The notes below the pieces were generated by a model that worked only from the letters and a program-made list of their open reading frames with translations, was not told the DNA's origin and did not search any database. This document shows positions 7,155 through 7,635 of a DNA stretch of 7,635 nucleotides, piece by piece. Source of the DNA: Chloroflexota bacterium (GTDB lineage: Bacteria; Chloroflexota; Dehalococcoidia; SZUA-161); NCBI GenBank assembly GCA_003229915.1, contig QIGA01000190.1:1-7635 (forward strand), in the 5' to 3' direction. The translations under genes and the position numbers were made by a program. The stretch's first letter is position 1. Each line of letters opens with the position of its first letter.

Positions 7155-7180
7155 GAGATGCTCCAGGCCATCTCCGTTTT
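7154..7180 (+). terminator. Possible weak terminator after the + strand cluster
   Basis: GGAGATG (7154-7160) pairs perfectly with CATCTCC (7169-7175) around an 8-base loop and is followed by GTTTT. The stem is short and the T-run only four bases, so it is a weak intrinsic terminator candidate for the gene ending at 7084. Its 5' arm can also be taken by an alternative pairing with the repeat (7127-7134 with 7157-7164). Confidence 0.3.
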
Positions 7181-7214
7181 GCTGGGCTTGCGGGCACCCT
7201 CCTGGCAGGAGCGG

Positions 7215-7635
7215 CTAGCCATCCCCAGGCATTTCGCCGGGGAATCTTATCCTGTTCTCGTAGTCGTTGAAGGCCGTTCGCAGCCCTTCAAGGTCCAAGC
7301 TCGGAAGCTTCAGGTATGTAGGTCGCCTGCCGATTTCATCCAAAGCGTGCGCATCTGATCCCTGGACGCAGGCATGTCTCTTGGGGTAGCCACGCATTTG
7401 ACCGTTGTTCCAGAGCTCTCTGTTCTGAGGCTGGGTGATCTCTAAAGCGGCGAGATATTGGTTGCTATGGATTCTCGACTTGACCCGACGGCTCTCGGTG
7501 GTCTGAAGGAATCCTGTTGGCCACCTCTCGATGTGAGCGGCGATGGCGATCCCTCCCCGCTCATCTATCTTGCGGAAGACGTCTTCAATCGAGCCGCCTA
7601 CGAGGACAGTTCCATCTCCTCTGCCTGCTGTATTG
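7215..7635 (-). CDS. PHP-domain metallohydrolase, C-terminal part (partial)
   Basis: Reading leftward from the right edge, an uninterrupted frame of 139 residues (first full codon at 7634) ends at TAG 7215-7217. It carries the late PHP-domain motifs: GGIAIAAH (His at 7533-7535) and QGSDAHALDEIGRR with metal-binding SDAH at 7347-7358, then YLKLPSLDLEGLR and ENRIR. This order is typical of PHP domains at the N-terminus of TrlF-like AAA/ABC-type ATPases, a metal-dependent phosphoesterase-type fold. The chain stops 12 residues after RIR..., where those proteins normally go on into the ATPase with its Walker A site. The gene is therefore either a stand-alone PHP protein or a truncated one. It converges on the acyltransferase cluster and is probably unrelated to it. 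An internal ATG at 7397 gives a 60-residue frame but is not the real start. The N-terminus lies outside the window. Confidence 0.75.
   Translation of the reverse strand, partial: NTAGRGDGTVLVGGSIEDVFRKIDERGGIAIAAHIERWPTGFLQTTESRRVKSRIHSNQYLAALEITQPQNRELWNNGQMRGYPKRHACVQGSDAHALDEIGRRPTYLKLPSLDLEGLRTAFNDYENRIRFPGEMPGDG

Noticed and set aside
7199..7211. CTCCTGGCAGGAG palindrome next to the PHP stop as a terminator
   Set aside because: The stem is very short with almost no loop, and no T-run follows on the - strand.
7116..7358. 80-codon + strand frame starting in the second repeat
   Set aside because: It starts in the repeat and runs antisense to the PHP-domain frame, which has clear family motifs.

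Overview
The window is a bacterial-type gene cluster of about half G+C. Genes are close-packed on the + strand, with one gene entering from the right edge on the - strand. Many arginines are coded AGG/AGA and most starts have only weak Shine-Dalgarno matches. The lineage cannot be fixed from this; an uncultivated environmental bacterium (for example Chloroflexota) is only a guess. The gene content is that of an accessory locus for cell-surface polysaccharide or a small metabolite, not a core chromosomal region.

Layout, left to right. Positions 1-120 hold the last 39 codons of a gene whose tail resembles the C-terminus of the GNAT-like gene at 3642-4322. A large asparagine-synthase-type amidotransferase follows (160-2157), then a CapK/PaaK-type adenylate-forming ligase 21 bp downstream (2179-3549). 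Next come a small GNAT-like acyltransferase (3642-4322) and two tandem paralogous BioF2/CelD/FemAB-like acyltransferases (4392-5585 and 5894-7084; about 59% identical by hand count, aligned without gaps until the last residues). A ~62-bp hairpin-bearing repeat lies just after each paralog (5631-5692 and 7094-7154). At the right edge, on the - strand, is the C-terminal part of a PHP-domain metallohydrolase, of the type usually fused to an ATPase. It stops where the ATPase would begin.

How the genes may work together (inference). The amidotransferase can make amide bonds with glutamine-derived ammonia, the CapK-like ligase can activate a carboxylic acid, and three (probably four) acyltransferases can move acyl or aminoacyl groups onto an amine. 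Together they look like a tailoring set for an amide- or acyl-decorated surface glycan or related metabolite. Asparagine-synthase-like proteins, AMP-ligases and FemAB-like proteins also occur together in exosortase-A/PEP-CTERM exopolysaccharide loci, but no exosortase, glycosyltransferase or carrier protein is visible here.

Most notable points: repeated amplification of acyltransferase genes; a hairpin repeat that is better conserved than the genes beside it; a G8 tract inside the amidotransferase gene; and a PHP gene that appears to have lost its usual ATPase half.
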